Source: Paragordius varius
Lineage: Eukaryota; Nematomorpha
DNA length: 64,000 nt
Reading direction: 5' to 3'
Assembly: GCA_964247055.1 (NCBI GenBank)
Contig: OZ176051.1
Location: 5,766,001 to 5,830,000 of the forward strand
Below are positions 1 through 15,496 of this stretch, piece by piece. Below the pieces are notes generated by a model that was not told where the DNA came from, did not search any database, and was given only the letters and a program-made list of their open reading frames with translations. Both the position numbers and the translations under genes were made by a program. How positions within the stretch are numbered: the stretch's first letter is position 1; every line of letters starts with the position of its first letter.

Positions 1-195
1 ATATTTGTGATAATAAAATGAATTACTGTAAAATTATTTAAAAAATATATACATTTTTTATATTATCCAATAAAGTACTACCGTGTATCAAAATTTTACA
101 AATTTTTTAACATTTAATTAATTTTTATGAGAATTTGAACTTATTGACAAAATTAAGTAATTAACCGGTCAAAAAACTTAAATTTAAAATAATAC

Positions 196-1235
196 TTTGT
201 TGAATCAAAATGCTAGAAATACAATTCCAATCCTGCAATAAACGTTCAAGGGCTTTTCGACTAAACCGTGGTGGTTCTAAATTATGAGCTGGTACGTAAT
301 TTGATGATCCATTATTAACACTGTTGTTGCTTTCAAAAGTTGTTTCATCCATTTGTGATTTATCAGTGCCATAGGAAGCACTCATTGTATCATAATAATA
401 TTGGTCATCATACACTGAAAAATAGGAAATTAATTAAAATGTAAAAATATATCATTTACACTTAATATTCACTCTTAAACAATTCAAATTCAATCTTATA
501 TAATTCGAATTTAATTTTAAATTAATTATGTGTTTTTATATATTGAAAATGCCGATGTTTTATATTCGTAAAAAAATGAAATCCATTTACGCTTCATATT
601 CACTCTTAAACAATTCATATCGCTCTTACACATTTTCAACTGACTCTTGAACAATTCGAATTTAACCTTCAATTAATTATGTGTTTTTATATATTGAAAA
701 ATACCTAAATTTTTTTATATTCGTAAAAAAATGAATTTTGTTTCAAATTAAAATAATACTGAAAAAATAATTAACTATGCCATAAAAAAATATATGTTAT
801 TAATGATGAGTTATATTAGCCCGAAAACACATAATTTATTTTTAGAGTGAATTTGAATTGTTTAAGGGTGAATTTGAGTTGTAAATGGTATATAATGTAG
901 CAAAACGATTATTATAACTTATATACTTGTTTATATATTAACATATTTTAAAAACATTTCTGAGACATAATAATAAAAAACATATACAATTAATACCATA
1001 AACCAAAAATAGCTTTTTAAATGTGTACCAACACCAAAGTTGAATATTTAGTGGTATTTTTAAAATGTAAAAACTTATAAAAAGAGCTTATCATATACAT
1101 ATGCGCAAAAAATATAGATTGAATCAAATTTAAAATTTACCTGATTTTTTACCATTAATATCTTTGGGTCCGATTTCGGCATAATCAGGCATATGATTCG
1201 TTTTCGGTATGTAGAGTTGAAGAAACTCATCTATA

Positions 1236-1282
<47 letters not shown>

Positions 1283-4200
1283 TAAACTTTAATTATATGA
1301 AAACCAGATAATACTTGGCATAATTTTAAAACAAAACTAAGGCATCTATAAATTTATTTTCAACTATATGCCAAGTGTGCATGAAAAGTTCCCTAATTAA
1401 GCCTAGTCACCATTTTATGTTCAAAAAATAGCAATAAAATATACAAAAAAGAGATAAACAAAAAATATTTTTCATAGGAAACACACACATCATATAAACA
1501 ACAGCAGAAATTCCAAGTAGATTATAATTAAAATTTAAATTCTAAACACGATTATTAATGTCAATTATTTAAAAAAGTTGGTCAATCTGACGAAAATAGC
1601 ATAATTGATGGTACAAAAGAGCAAAATATATCAAGTAAATATATTAAAAGCAATAAATATCAATTCTATGAATATTTAAATCAACAGTCTACCAATTTTG
1701 TTTCCATCATCAGCTCTGTTCTCAGAGTTTATCATATTTGTGTTACCCATATTGTTGGGATTTGTTTCATTTTTAGCATCTACCCTTTTATCTTTATTTC
1801 CACCAGAAGTATTTTGAGAGCCATTATTATTATTTGTTTTAGATGCCGTACTATTTCGTGAATTCGAAGTAAAATAATAGTAATCATCATATAAAACGGA
1901 TGAAGAATTACGACCAATTAGACCACCATTGCTTATCCCGTACGAATTCAATAAATCATAGGCGTGCCCTAAAATAATTTTTCGTAACATAAATTTTTAT
2001 AAATGAGTCTCTTTGAAAATAAAATAATTAAAACACTAATAAAATTTTTCATATATATATATATATATATATTCTTAAAAATTTTATATATAAATTATCG
2101 CTAAAAACTTTCTAACTATATATAAAGCGCACATAAATATAAATATTAAATAACCATTATTTTACCCTTAAACTAAACAAAAAAATGAAATAATATACCC
2201 AAAGTCCCTGATGTAGTTATTAAACTTGCGCTCGATTTGGATTGATATTGTCTTTGTTCAACAACTTGGCGGCCAACGGTACTCACCAAATATTGTAGAA
2301 TGTGTTCACCTCTAAAGGATATAAATAATAAAACAATATAAATTAACTTTAAGATGATAAAATGGTCACTCTTTTCTTACATGGATCTTGTTAGAATTTC
2401 ACATAGAAGAAAAATAAAAAATATTATTTCGCATGAAAAAAACTATTTGATATTAAAACCTTGGCAAAAGTTTTTTATTACAAAAAATTAATTAATGAAC
2501 TAATTTAACACTTGACATTTCGATTATTTTAATATACTTTAAAAAACTAATGAAACATGTAGATGTTTAGCAGTAAAAAAATATTAATCAATATAAAAAT
2601 ATATATTGAACTATTTATATGAATTATTATATTTAATTCAGGAAAAATGGCACAAAAAACAAACATTTTATTAAAATAATAGATTTTATACTCAAATACT
2701 TAACAATTGAATATATCTTACCGTTCATTCGGTTGATTGTAAAGGTATGGACCAAGGGAAGGGTGTTTTAGCATTTTGTTCAATAATTCCCAACGGTGGG
2801 ATTGTGAACCAGGTAAAAGAGCCTTACATTTTGTTTCTATGTATAAAGAAAAAATTAAAATATTTAGAAATTAAAAAATAAACCAGGATATTTGTGATTA
2901 AAACGAAAATAAATTATATTTTTATTCATTAAATATTCTCTTGACACAACATATTGCAAGAGAGAAAAGGACTATTGCTAAAATTTACCAAAATACTTTT
3001 ATATATATGTGGTTTTATTAAAAAATACATCTATGAATCTGTCAAAATAACATGATTTAACAAAAAAACACATAAATACAAATTGATTATGGATAACTAA
3101 ATAAAATTTTAAAACCTTCATTACATATATATTTAACATTTGGATACAACACACTCATTTTAGTCCTTCGATTCAAATTGGGGTAGTTGGATACCCCAGG
3201 CCTGTTTAAAATCAAATACTTAAAAAAGTATGGAAGGAATCTAAACCATGGCAAAATTTTGCACTTATATAACATTAATAAACCGAAATATATAAAAAAA
3301 TTTATTCAAAAATACTTGATATTACTTATTTTGAGTTAAAACCGAAAAAAATTTCGTTAACGTGACATGTGTCAAATTTTAAAATCAAAATATAAGACAA
3401 AATAAACCGCTTTTTCTATTTCTATCAATGTTTGATGTAATTTATATAAAAAATTAGCTTTAGTTTTACCCTTAAAATTAAATGAAGACGATATTTTGCA
3501 AAAATTTTGTAAAATAAAAATGGCGTGGAAGTAGTTTGAGATGGAACTTTTTTTTCAAAACAAAATTTTATCAAGATATTTTGACATATTTATATAAAAT
3601 TTATCAGGATAGAAGCATAAATTTAAATTGGGACCGTTTCCTTCAGTTGTTTTTTTAAAAATTTTAATTTAAATTCAGTCTGGGGTATTTATATACCCCA
3701 ATTTGAATCGAAGTGTTAAAGAAAAAACTTTCACATCTTTTTTTAAATAAAAAATTAAAAAAATATTCCAATTAATAGATGCTTTTACCGTTTGAAGTGT
3801 TACAACCGCCTCGTTCCCAACAATCACAGTATGCAGTGGGCGATGAACGCTTAAAAGTTACCCGATGACCAGCATGGCAAGTTATAGCGCATTCAGTACA
3901 ACAACAAAGGGAACCCACTAGACCACAAGTAGCGCATTCAAATATATCCTAATATGAGGAAAAAGCAATGTTGAATTTGGATTAATAATTAACGTGAATT
4001 TAATCTGACGCAGAGTTTTTTGTAGTTAATTTTTAGAATATAAGTTGATTTTGACATGTAATAAATATGCTCCTTGGAATATAAAGGTTAACTTAACGAA
4101 AAGTGTAAAAACTAACAAAAACATGTTTTAGAATAACGGGCCCTACCTTAAAATTAACCATTTATAATAAACAATGCAATTATCCCCGGAACATCTTATA

Positions 4201-5238
4201 TTTGTTTTAAAGCTCATTTAAAAAATATAATGAAAGCCCATAATTATATTTTAAATAAATATAGCCCATAAACCAATTGACTTGCGCTAATAATCATGTA
4301 CGCGCCAATTCGCAATTAAGTTTATAATAAAAGCGCTAAGAGCTGCGTTTTCCCACAACTAGCTAATTTGGTGATATTTTTAAGCCATTAATAATAAGAA
4401 ATACTAAAATATCAACATTTTTTCGATTTTTTATGATTTGGAAATTTAATAGATTATTCAAACAAATTCATTACATTAACGTCTAATTTTACTTTATTCT
4501 TAAACAGGGGTATGATGTGAATTATTTATGACCATTATAAAAAAATAATAATAATATAGATAAAAATAAATAAAAAAACCCATCTAAAAACTACTATTTA
4601 ATATGGCTAAAAAAGAGCACAAACCTGATTTATATGTTGTTTCCCAGTCCATGTAAAGCTACAGGTATCATTCGAAATTAAAATGTAAAATGGATTTTTA
4701 TCACAACTAGAACTGCTGCTATCAATCATATTCTCATTATCATCCATATATTTTTGATCGTTTACCACATCAGTGGGATAAATCATTGAGCGCAAAAGTT
4801 GAGTTTCGCTTAAAGTGGTTTTTTTAAAAGCGCTATTTTCCCCACTAATTTCAGCGTTTAGGATAAGGTTTGTAATACGTTGGGCAGTATTAAACAATAA
4901 AATGGCAGCAGAATATGCCCTATTCTTGATAGCTCTCATGAATGGTGTATTACCCCACAAATCCCTGTCCAAATAAAATATCAATAAAAATTTGGGAATA
5001 ATGACCTAATAAAGGATTGTAAATTACAAGTTAATAATCTTTTGAGCCGATATATAAATATAAAAAACCATATTTATGAATCATGCGCTAACGGCAAAGG
5101 CCAGTTTCTAAAGATTTATAAAATCACTAATTGTAGACAAGGGCTTGTGTTATGTAAAAAATAGCCTAAGATTATCACAAAGTATAAATATTATGAATAT
5201 AAATTACTTCGTGGTAATATAAAAACTCCGAATCCGGA

Positions 5239-5272
<34 letters not shown>

Positions 5273-8200
5273 ACTAAGCATCGATTTAATTGCTGGTATT
5301 TTGTAAAAAAAAATAATTATAACCATTTTATTTTTATATTTTTAATCTCTAGCATATACAAACTTTACAAGATCAAAAGGCTACTATACCTTTGACTTAA
5401 CATTGTATACAGATACGGATCCAAGGGTGGATAATGGCAAAGAAAATGTAATATTTTGTATGCTTCAATTTCTCTTTCAAGTGGTATCATGTTTGATTTC
5501 CCTTTTCTCATATCTGCAGAATTTTGGAAAAGATTGTAAAAATAATATATACACACAAACATAAATTACTATCAATTTAATAAAAAATAAAAAGTTTATA
5601 AGTCAAAACATACCATTTTGTGAGGAATTTTGAGCTGATGGATCATAAAGTGAGAGATTTTTATCACATTCACGCAATTGTCTAACCAAATTTGATGCTT
5701 TTTGCATTAAATCTTGAAAATCGTTTCTAAATAAAGAGGGAGATGAAAATAATTTTTAGAATCACAAAAAATTGTTTATTAAAGATTTAATAAAAAGAGT
5801 CATACTTTGTTAACTTTTTGATAGTTTGCTCATCACTCTTAGATTCTTGGTTTAAATTTTTTCTTTCTGGAGAATTATCAGATTCGGTGTTTTGATTACT
5901 ATCCTTATTTGACGACGCGTTATTTGAGTTATTATTTGGCATAAATAAGTGTAGCAAAGAATCCATTGCAAAACCCATTCGATTAAGTTTCTGTATACTT
6001 TCCAGCGAAGAAGTATTGCCTAATTCAGGCTTATCATTATTCTGTTGTTCATTTAATAAAGCAAGTGGTGGTGGACAAAATGGGAATAGAGAAGATGATG
6101 TAGGTGGGGGTACTGAATAGCCCGCAATATTTGGCATAAATGACGGCTCAGATTTTATGATATCGGCAATACGTTTATCTGGGGAAAAAGCGAATTCGGA
6201 CATATTGATTAACGTTTTTTCCCCAAAAAGAAAAAAATAATTTTCAGAAAAATTTTTAGCAACTTTTTATTTTTAGCATTATTAAAAAATATATAATATA
6301 TTTTTTAATAAAACACATTTGCATAACAATATAATTTGTTATTGGTCGTAAAACCTGATAGATTTAACTTATATACAAATTATCCCACGTGGCACTAAAA
6401 TTTAATTTTATTAACAAGATGCCATGTGTTATTCCATTGCAAAACGGTTTAAATTGATTATTGAGTGTTTAATTTAAATATATACCATTTAGAGTTAGAA
6501 TTCACCCTCGTACAATTCAAATTCACCCTTGAACAATTCAAATTCACCTTAAAAAAAATTATGTGTTTTCTAACTAAAATAACTCATATAAATATAAATT
6601 ATATCTTTATGGCTTTATTAATTTTTCAGTATGATTTTAATTTAAAACAAATTATATTTTAAAAATATATAAAAATATAGGTAATTTTAAATCTTAAAAA
6701 ACACAATTTATTTGAGGATGAATTTGAATTGTTCAAGGGTGAATTTGAATTGTTTAAGGGTGAATTTGACGGTATAGTTAAAATCCATTTAAAAAGATCA
6801 ATATAAAAAGTGTCTGTCGCAAAAAAAAGCCAATACCTGCTTCATCCTTAGCAGTTGTTGGTTTACATAATTCACACAAGATATGTAAAGGATTCGATAA
6901 TCCATCCGAATAACCCAAGCTTATAGTTTTCATAAACGGATGTTCATCTATATAAAATTAATTCATAAATTTATATGTGGTCAAACTAGAACCACACAGA
7001 TAAATAGAAAAAAACGGCATTATAATTTAAATATTAAATTGGAATAAAACTTTGTTCCCATTATAACATTAGAAAAAATAGCTAAATGGCTATTAAGATT
7101 ATAAAAAACGTAAATTCCCTATTTATTTATGTCAGGGGTGTCCAACACGCGGCCCTCTGGTGTCGCCCGCAAAAAATTAAAAATATACTAAATAAAAACG
7201 AAATTCCATAATTTGCAAAAATATGCTGATAAAATAAGTAAAATTATTTAGAAAAAAATTTTTGAATAAGTATTTCTAATCGGTAAAAAATTGAAAGATA
7301 TAAACACACTAATTATATTCTGTTTGCATTTTTTATTAGTCTTAAATATAAAGACTAATAAAATATTTAATATTCTTTTATATTTTTCTAATGCAGCCCA
7401 GCCCGCTCGCTCGATTCCTTAAGTCAAAAGTGCTGCCCATGAGGCCATTTATGTTGGACACTCCAATTTATAAAGAGTCATTATGAGAAAAAATCATCAT
7501 AGAGTGTGGTCTACTGTATAAGTCTATTCAAAATTTTTAATATAATAAATTGTAAACCGTTTAAGCTCTTTTTATCGGCGTTAAACATAAAAGGTGGAAA
7601 TCCTGGTAATAAAAACGGGGGCGGTAAATACGAAGGCGACATTTTTAGTCCCTCAAAATCACACCGAAGTAAAGGATGTATAAAATTTTGTGTGTCAAAA
7701 GCCATTAACATAAGCAGTGCATGATTTGGTATATCTGATGAGACTGATGCTATAAATAAAAATAAAATTGTAATGACAAATCAATATAATTTTCAAAGTT
7801 TATCGTGAAAATGAAAAAAAAATAGAAATTTTACGCAAGGATTGGAATTTAACCCGTTTTTGTGGAACCGAAACTCAAGTATATAAAAAGTAAACGCTAA
7901 AATAGTTACATAAAATGTTAAACACAGTAAATATTTGATATTAAAAATTTTAAAATTTATTATAAAAACTATATATATTTATATTAAATTTTGTGGCTAT
8001 AGAATTATACAAACTTGAATGATGAAAAAAAATAAGGCCAAAAAAATTTTAAACCAATAAACAACGGTAGAACCGAAGCCGATATTAAACCAATACTACG
8101 TTTAAAAATGATTCCGATTCCAATTATTCATTTATATTTGCAAAATATAATTTTCAAGTTAGTTAACACAAAACATGTAAGATAAAAAAACACATACTTT

Positions 8201-11200
8201 TCGTATGTACATGAGGTAAGGTTATATATGCCATATCAAAGTATTGTAATGGTAAAGACGACATATAGGAGGGACTTATTTCTCGTTCTACCCCATGTAT
8301 GGAATTAAGATAATTATAATTCATGAGAGCAAAACATTTATTGACATCCAAACCTATACCAAATTGTGGAACCTATTGAATTGTAAAAAAACAATATATT
8401 CGAAACAATGTTAACAATGAAAATCATTTTAGCATAATTTTAATTACAATCGCGAATTTTTAACTATTATTCATATCTAAAATTTTGAAATTTATCATAT
8501 TTCATTTGGTTAAAATCAAAGCTTCTATAAAACAAAAGGGAATATGGATACTTCTTTGGGGAATTTTATCGAAAAATTTGTCAAAGCTAAATCCATATTA
8601 GAGTCATTTGTATTGTGCGTTCCTGTCAATCGAATATCGAATGGGGTTTGATAAGCATAACTTATACGTCCAGAAGAGCCCAAACTCCCATGTAAATGAT
8701 ATAAAAACTTTTTGTTCTTTTTAGCGCTCGACAATGTTGCAAGGCAATTAAAACGACCTAAAAATGGAAACATGATTGCATAATGAAAAACATATAAAAG
8801 TTATTATTTCGCTTTCTACCAATTTTATTGCAATTAATAATTGGAAATTGAAATTATTGATTGATTCATGATAAAAATTAAACATTCAAAATTTAACAAA
8901 AGATTAAAATTATGCGGAGAAATTCGCCACAATAACTACAAACAATATAAAAATAATTTAAGGTAAATATTGTTAACAATTAAGATAAAAAATGTATTTT
9001 ACCAGAATTAAGTATACACCAGTCAAGAATCTTGAAATGTGAAGGCACCATTATTTTCCTAGGTCTACGTATGCAATCATCTAATTTCTTGATGCGTTCA
9101 TAATGCCCTTGATCAGCGTTTAATAACTAAAAGGTATAAATAAAAATAGGATATAGAAACGTTGGTAATTGCGTACATTAAAACAGGGACCCCATCCCCT
9201 CATTGTAACCTTAATTATTGAAAATTAATCTATTTAAATAATTAAAATATTCAATTATATAATTCAAGAAAATAGGTAGGAAAAATAAACAATAATTTTC
9301 AAAGTTTTTGAATGATGATAACGCATGACTCCCATTCGAAATAGAGTAACTTTTAACGATTACATTTTAAAAAGAAAGAACCCTATTTATCATTTATCAA
9401 GATATCAATGATTTTTAAGTTTACAGACAAGATTTATTTTTTAAAAAGCATAGCAGGTGGCTGGCAACTTAAATATAAGCACTACTAGTTTAAAATAAGT
9501 GATTAAAAAAGAGTTATTACATACCATTAAATCTGATTTTTTCATAACTTTACATTGATTGAGTAAAGAGGATAGGTCGTCGGATCCATCATTTTGTTTT
9601 ATTTCATTACTCATGTTCACAATGGCAAAATCTTCATCCACCTATAAATAAATAATTAAATTTATTTCCAACAATTTAAATTCACCATCAAACAATTGTT
9701 GAAATTTTCCCTAAAATAAATTATGTGTTTTTCTACATTTAAAATTACCTTTATTTTTTATTAATATTTTTAAATATGAAATTCTGTTAAAAATTTATAT
9801 AATGCTGAAAAAAATAATAAAATATGTCGTAAAAATATATATCAAATTAATGATAAGTTATATTAGCCCAAAAACACATAATTTATTTTTAGGGGAATTT
9901 GAATTGTTTCAAGGGTTTAAATTGTTCGAGGGTGAGTTTGAATTGTATGTTCTGTAAGTAAAATTTCAATAAAACAATTACAAAATACTTTTATAACTCT
10001 TCCGATGGGTGCACAAAAATTGTCCTCTAAAACAATAACATCTTCCAAATTTAACGTAACTATCTCGTCTTGTCCTATATTGTTAAAAACGATAATAATT
10101 AAATATCAAATAAAAAATAGTTAATATATTAATTTATTTGAGTATATTACTGGATGGTGGTAGTTTGAAATGACCGCTGGACAAAGTACCATTATTTTTC
10201 ATTCTATAATTTTGGACACAAAATATTTAAATATAAAATAAAAAATATCTTTTTGCTAATAATTATGTTAAATATCTTACACAATATACTCCCACGCGGT
10301 AATTGGCAAGACTTTAATGCAATCTTTTGAACCTATAATAAGTAATACATTATAATAGTGTACATTATATTAATTGGACATATGTAATTATTTCAATTAC
10401 AGAGTGTAAACTTTTTTAAGCGAAAAATAGATATATTTTAAAATAATAAAAAGTATATGCAAATAAATATTATACCATTTGCGCCCGATGTTAAAACATA
10501 TTCCGTTAATATAGCTAAGATGGGATGATTCGTTACATCATGATTTGTTTTCAATTTCTTTTCGGCTGTTTGCTTTTTGGTTTTAAATGATGATAAATTC
10601 GCAGAGCTATTATCTTTATTTTGTTTGGCAAAATAATTAATGCCTCCAAAAAGTAAAGCACCAGCTCCTAAATAAGGTCTGTTACGCGCAGTAACGAGTG
10701 AACCGACTTGGATTTGATTCTGGATATCATTCAGTTGTACATTTTCTTTTTTATTAACAGTGTTTGTTGGTTGGAAAAAATGAGCAAATAGTTTCATACG
10801 CATACGTGGTGGTAAAAATCCCCTTGTTATCAAAAATTAAAAAAAAAGATATGAATTCAACCAAGGGTTTAGAGGATAAAAATCTAAATTGCTATGCTAA
10901 AAAATTAAGTTTAAGCAAAAACTGTAAGATTCAAATAAAACAAAAGCCCACAAGTATATTAATCAAATAAATGAAATTAATATTTACCACCAATAAAGAG
11001 CGCCAGACCCAGTTTGAATAGCAATGTAAAAATCGCAAATATTCAAAGAATGAATTATGGTAGAATCTAAATGCTGTTTTATATCCGTGACAGACTGTTC
11101 AAATTTTGTGGCGACTGGAGCAATTATAGGGTCAAACCATGTAGCTATCTGTATGCAAAAAATTTAAATTATTTGAATTTTTAGAGTTAATTTAAAAAAC

Positions 11201-14200
11201 CATTATTTATAAAATGGGATTGAATAAAAAGAATAAAAACTAAAGGTTAAAACTAAAAGTATATTTTTTTAAAAAAGCCAATTAAGCACTTAAATATTTA
11301 TATATAATCTATCTGTTTGGGTTGAAAATAAGGAATATAGGTGATTGGTAAAACATACTATAAATTAGTGTGGTACCATTAGGTTTTATGGATAAAATCA
11401 AGGTTTACAAAAGTGTGGTTTTACCATAAAAATATTCTTTTTATGTTGAATTTTTATATTTTGAGTGTGTATTATATGAATATTGGTTGAAATATCCATA
11501 AAAAAATGATTATAGGATTGAATTAAAATCTTTTTAGAGTTTAAATAATATTTCAGTTAGAAATTAATATACCATATTATCACATGTAGTAACTGCAATA
11601 CGTAGCGCACTAGAGGCAATGTGTTGGACCTGTTTAGTGAGTAACCCCATATCTATCGTTCTGGGATGATAAATTTTAACTTTTTTCCCTTCATGCTGTA
11701 AATGTATAAACAAAATAAATGGATTAAATTTAAAAAAACAGTTTAATTAATATCGAGTTTTCTCTATCATTATATAATTTGATTTATTTTACAAAATTAA
11801 ATGTATCCAGAAATATTGATATTAATACTTCAAATTTTTATTATTTCTCTCTTAATTTTTGGCGATAATTTTTTATTTTATATGTATATTTTCGAATTTC
11901 AATTATATAAAAAACTTATTATAGATGTCGGACTTAAATACCATAGAAGCCTTATTTAAATTTATCGCAATATATAGTTTTTTTTTATTGATAAACTCTA
12001 TAAATTACAGTCAACTACGATAAAAATTTTAAAGTGTGTAGAAATTTTAGTACTTCAACAATTTGAAAATATGGAGTTTTCCTATCCCACATCCATTGAT
12101 GTAAATCTCCGTTTAAATCCACAGCCACAAGTTCTGATTCCAAACAAACCATATCTTTAAAACATAATTTTGTGGTACCATCCTATGTATGAAATAGAAA
12201 ATACAAAGTTTAAATTAAAAATATTTCCACATAAATATACACCACAATTATAAAATATTTATTGTAAAAAGTTGTGATGAGTTAAAAAAATTACGGGACT
12301 GATTGTATATAAATAAATTGATAATGATAATCAATTAAATAACTACAATCAAGTATATACAGTCATGAAGACTTTATATTGTTAAAGATTTACTTTTTTT
12401 CGTTAATTGGGTATTAATATTTGGTAAAGAATAAAAAAACAAGAGCAATATGGTATTACCATATCATATTCTTTAAAAAAGTAAAAAATGAAGGGGAAGG
12501 GCGTCGGAAATCTTTGGTAAAAAATGAAAATACACTAACTACTAACCCTTCACTTAAATTTGATGGATATTTTGTAATGTTAAATTTTGAGAATATTATA
12601 GCAATTTATGTTAACATTTGAAATATTGTTACGTATTTAGATGCGGAATTTTGTGGGTTTTTATCTTTAATAATTTAATAAATAGTAAAATGGGTATTTT
12701 ATTATTTATGATTTATAAATAATTAAATTCAATAATTACTATTTTTCAACATGATAAATACCTGTATTAATCGATATTGGTATTATTTTATATAGTTGTT
12801 ATTAGTTATTAAAATACAGGTTTATTTGTTAAAATTTAAGTAGATTTTGGATTGTTTTTGTTTTTATGTTATTCATTGTCAATTTTTATGTATTGACATT
12901 TTAATCAGGTAAAAATTGCGGTTTTTAAATTTAGTCAAATTTAATTTTTTTGTTTTTTATTTAACATTGTTAATTGTAATTAATTACATATTGTAATTTT
13001 AATAATTGGTGAAAATTGTGGTTTTTAATAAATTTAGTTAAATTGAATTTTTTTGTTTTTTAAAATTTGCATTGTTAATTGTAATTAATTACTACATATT
13101 GGATATTTAAAAAAACAGGTAAAAATGGCGGTTTCAAATTTTTTTTATTGTTAATTGTAATTAATTACATATTGTGGACATTTAAATAATTACAGGTAAA
13201 AATTGCAGTTTTTAATAAATTTAATAAAAATTGAGTTTTTGTTTTTTAAGATTTGCATTGTTAATTGTAATTAATTTATTTGGTCATTTTAATAAATACA
13301 GGTAAATATTGCGGTTTTTAACAAATTTCAAATTTATTTTTTTTTTATTTTGTAACATTGTTAATTGTAATTAATTACTACATATTTTGGACATTTTAAT
13401 AAATTAGTAAAATTTTTAATGTTTTGTTCAACCTCGCTAATCTATGTATTATATATTTTTGATACATTGATATCAGGTAAAAATTACTATCATTTGAATA
13501 AAGCAAGGTTGAACAAAACATTAAAAATTTAAATTTTATTAAAAACCGCAATTTTCACATGTTTTTTAAATGTCGAAAATATTTGATAATTAATAACAAA
13601 TAACAATGATACAAAAAAAATTAAATTTGAAATTTGTTAAAAACCGCCATTTTTACCTGTATTTTTTAAAATTTCTAAATATGTAATAATTTAAAATTAA
13701 CAATGTTAAATAAAAAATTTGACTAAATTTAAAAACCGCAATTTTTACCTGATTAAAATGTCAATACATAAAAATTGACAATGAATAACATAAAAACAAA
13801 AACAATCCAAAATCTACTTAAATTTTAACAAATATATAACCTGTATTTTAATCACTAATAACAACTATATAAAATAATACCAATATCGATTAATACAGGT
13901 ATTTATCATGTTGAAAAATAGTAATTATTGAATTTAATTATAAATCATAAATAATAAAATACCCATTTTACTATTTATTAAATTATTAAAGATAAAAACC
14001 CACAAAATTCCGCATCTAAATACGTAACAATATTTCAAATGTTAACATAAATTGCTATAATATTCTCAAAATTTAACATTACAAAATATCCATCAAATTT
14101 AAGTGAAGGGTTAGTAGTTAGTGTATTTTCATTTTTTTACCAAAGATTTCCGACGCCCTTCCCCTTCATTTTTTACTGTTTTAAAGAATATGATATGGTA

Positions 14201-15279
14201 ATACCATATTGCTCTTGTTTTTATATTCTTTACCAAATATTAATACCCAATTAACGAAAAAAAGTAAATCTTTAACAATATAAAGTCTACATGACTGTAT
14301 TTATAACTTGTAAATCGAATCAACCAACCAAATTTCTCTTAATAGTGCTAATAATAGCTTTAAAATAAAAAATTTATAATTTTATAAAATATAATTAATT
14401 ATTTCATATTACGCCACATAAACATATTTTGGACTGAATATTTTCATAAGCAGCCATAGTCATGCCCATAAATGTGCGTTTATAATTGTTAATATCCGAT
14501 TAATAAAATAAAAATCAATCTATATTTTTACCTCATTTAACCAATAAACTAGGTTGGAATCATTCATTTCAATGTGATAATTGCATGTTATAGGTATGGT
14601 CGTAACACTTTTTCCATCTTTGCTATTGCTAGTATGGCTATTAGCATTCGTGGTGAGTTTCTCCAAATTTTGTTCCAATTTTACCCGTTTTGATGGGTTA
14701 TTTTTTGAGGTTGAAACAGCGTTTGTAGAGTCCACAACAGTATTGTCCTTTTTAGGATCCGTTTCTAAAGAAAGATATAATTAATATAACTAACTGTATA
14801 GTAAAAATTGAAATTATAAAGACAAATAGAGTCATGTATCCTTTATTTTATCAAAAATTTATTTTTTTCATTAAACGAGAAAAAATATTTGGTAAAGAAT
14901 GGAAAAAACAAGAGCTCTATGGTATTAACAATATCATATTCATCAAAAAAGTATAAGAATTACCATAGAGCTCTTGTTTTTTCCATTCTTTACCAAATAT
15001 TTATACCCATTTAACGAAAAAAAAAATAAATTTTTGATAAAATAAAGAATAGATGACTGTATTTTTAAAAGACGGTCATACTGTTTATTAATTTTTTATT
15101 AAAATTGTGATGTATATTAAAAAGTGTTATTTAAAACATCCTTATTTCCCAAAAGATAAGTCTAAAAAAATAAGGATTATTCAAAAAAATAGTTTTTAAA
15201 AAACTTTTTCTGAATTTTAACTATATTAACACGATAAGCATTCTTTCTAAAATTAAAATTAACTATTTAATAATTATAG

Positions 15280-15316
<37 letters not shown>

Positions 15317-15441
15317 GGTTGATGTTATTTGGCAATTTGGTTGAATAGTATAACCAATTGGATGACCGAGTAAGTGGGATGGTTAACGTGGGCAAATCTG
15401 TTATAAAGTTTTTAAATAATTAAACTTATATTTTTTATTTA

Positions 15442-15496
<55 letters not shown>

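Noticed and set aside
10764-10970. Plus-strand open frame
   Set aside because: It overlaps the UBR5 exon at 10822-10476 and its intron on the other strand; no protein-like features.
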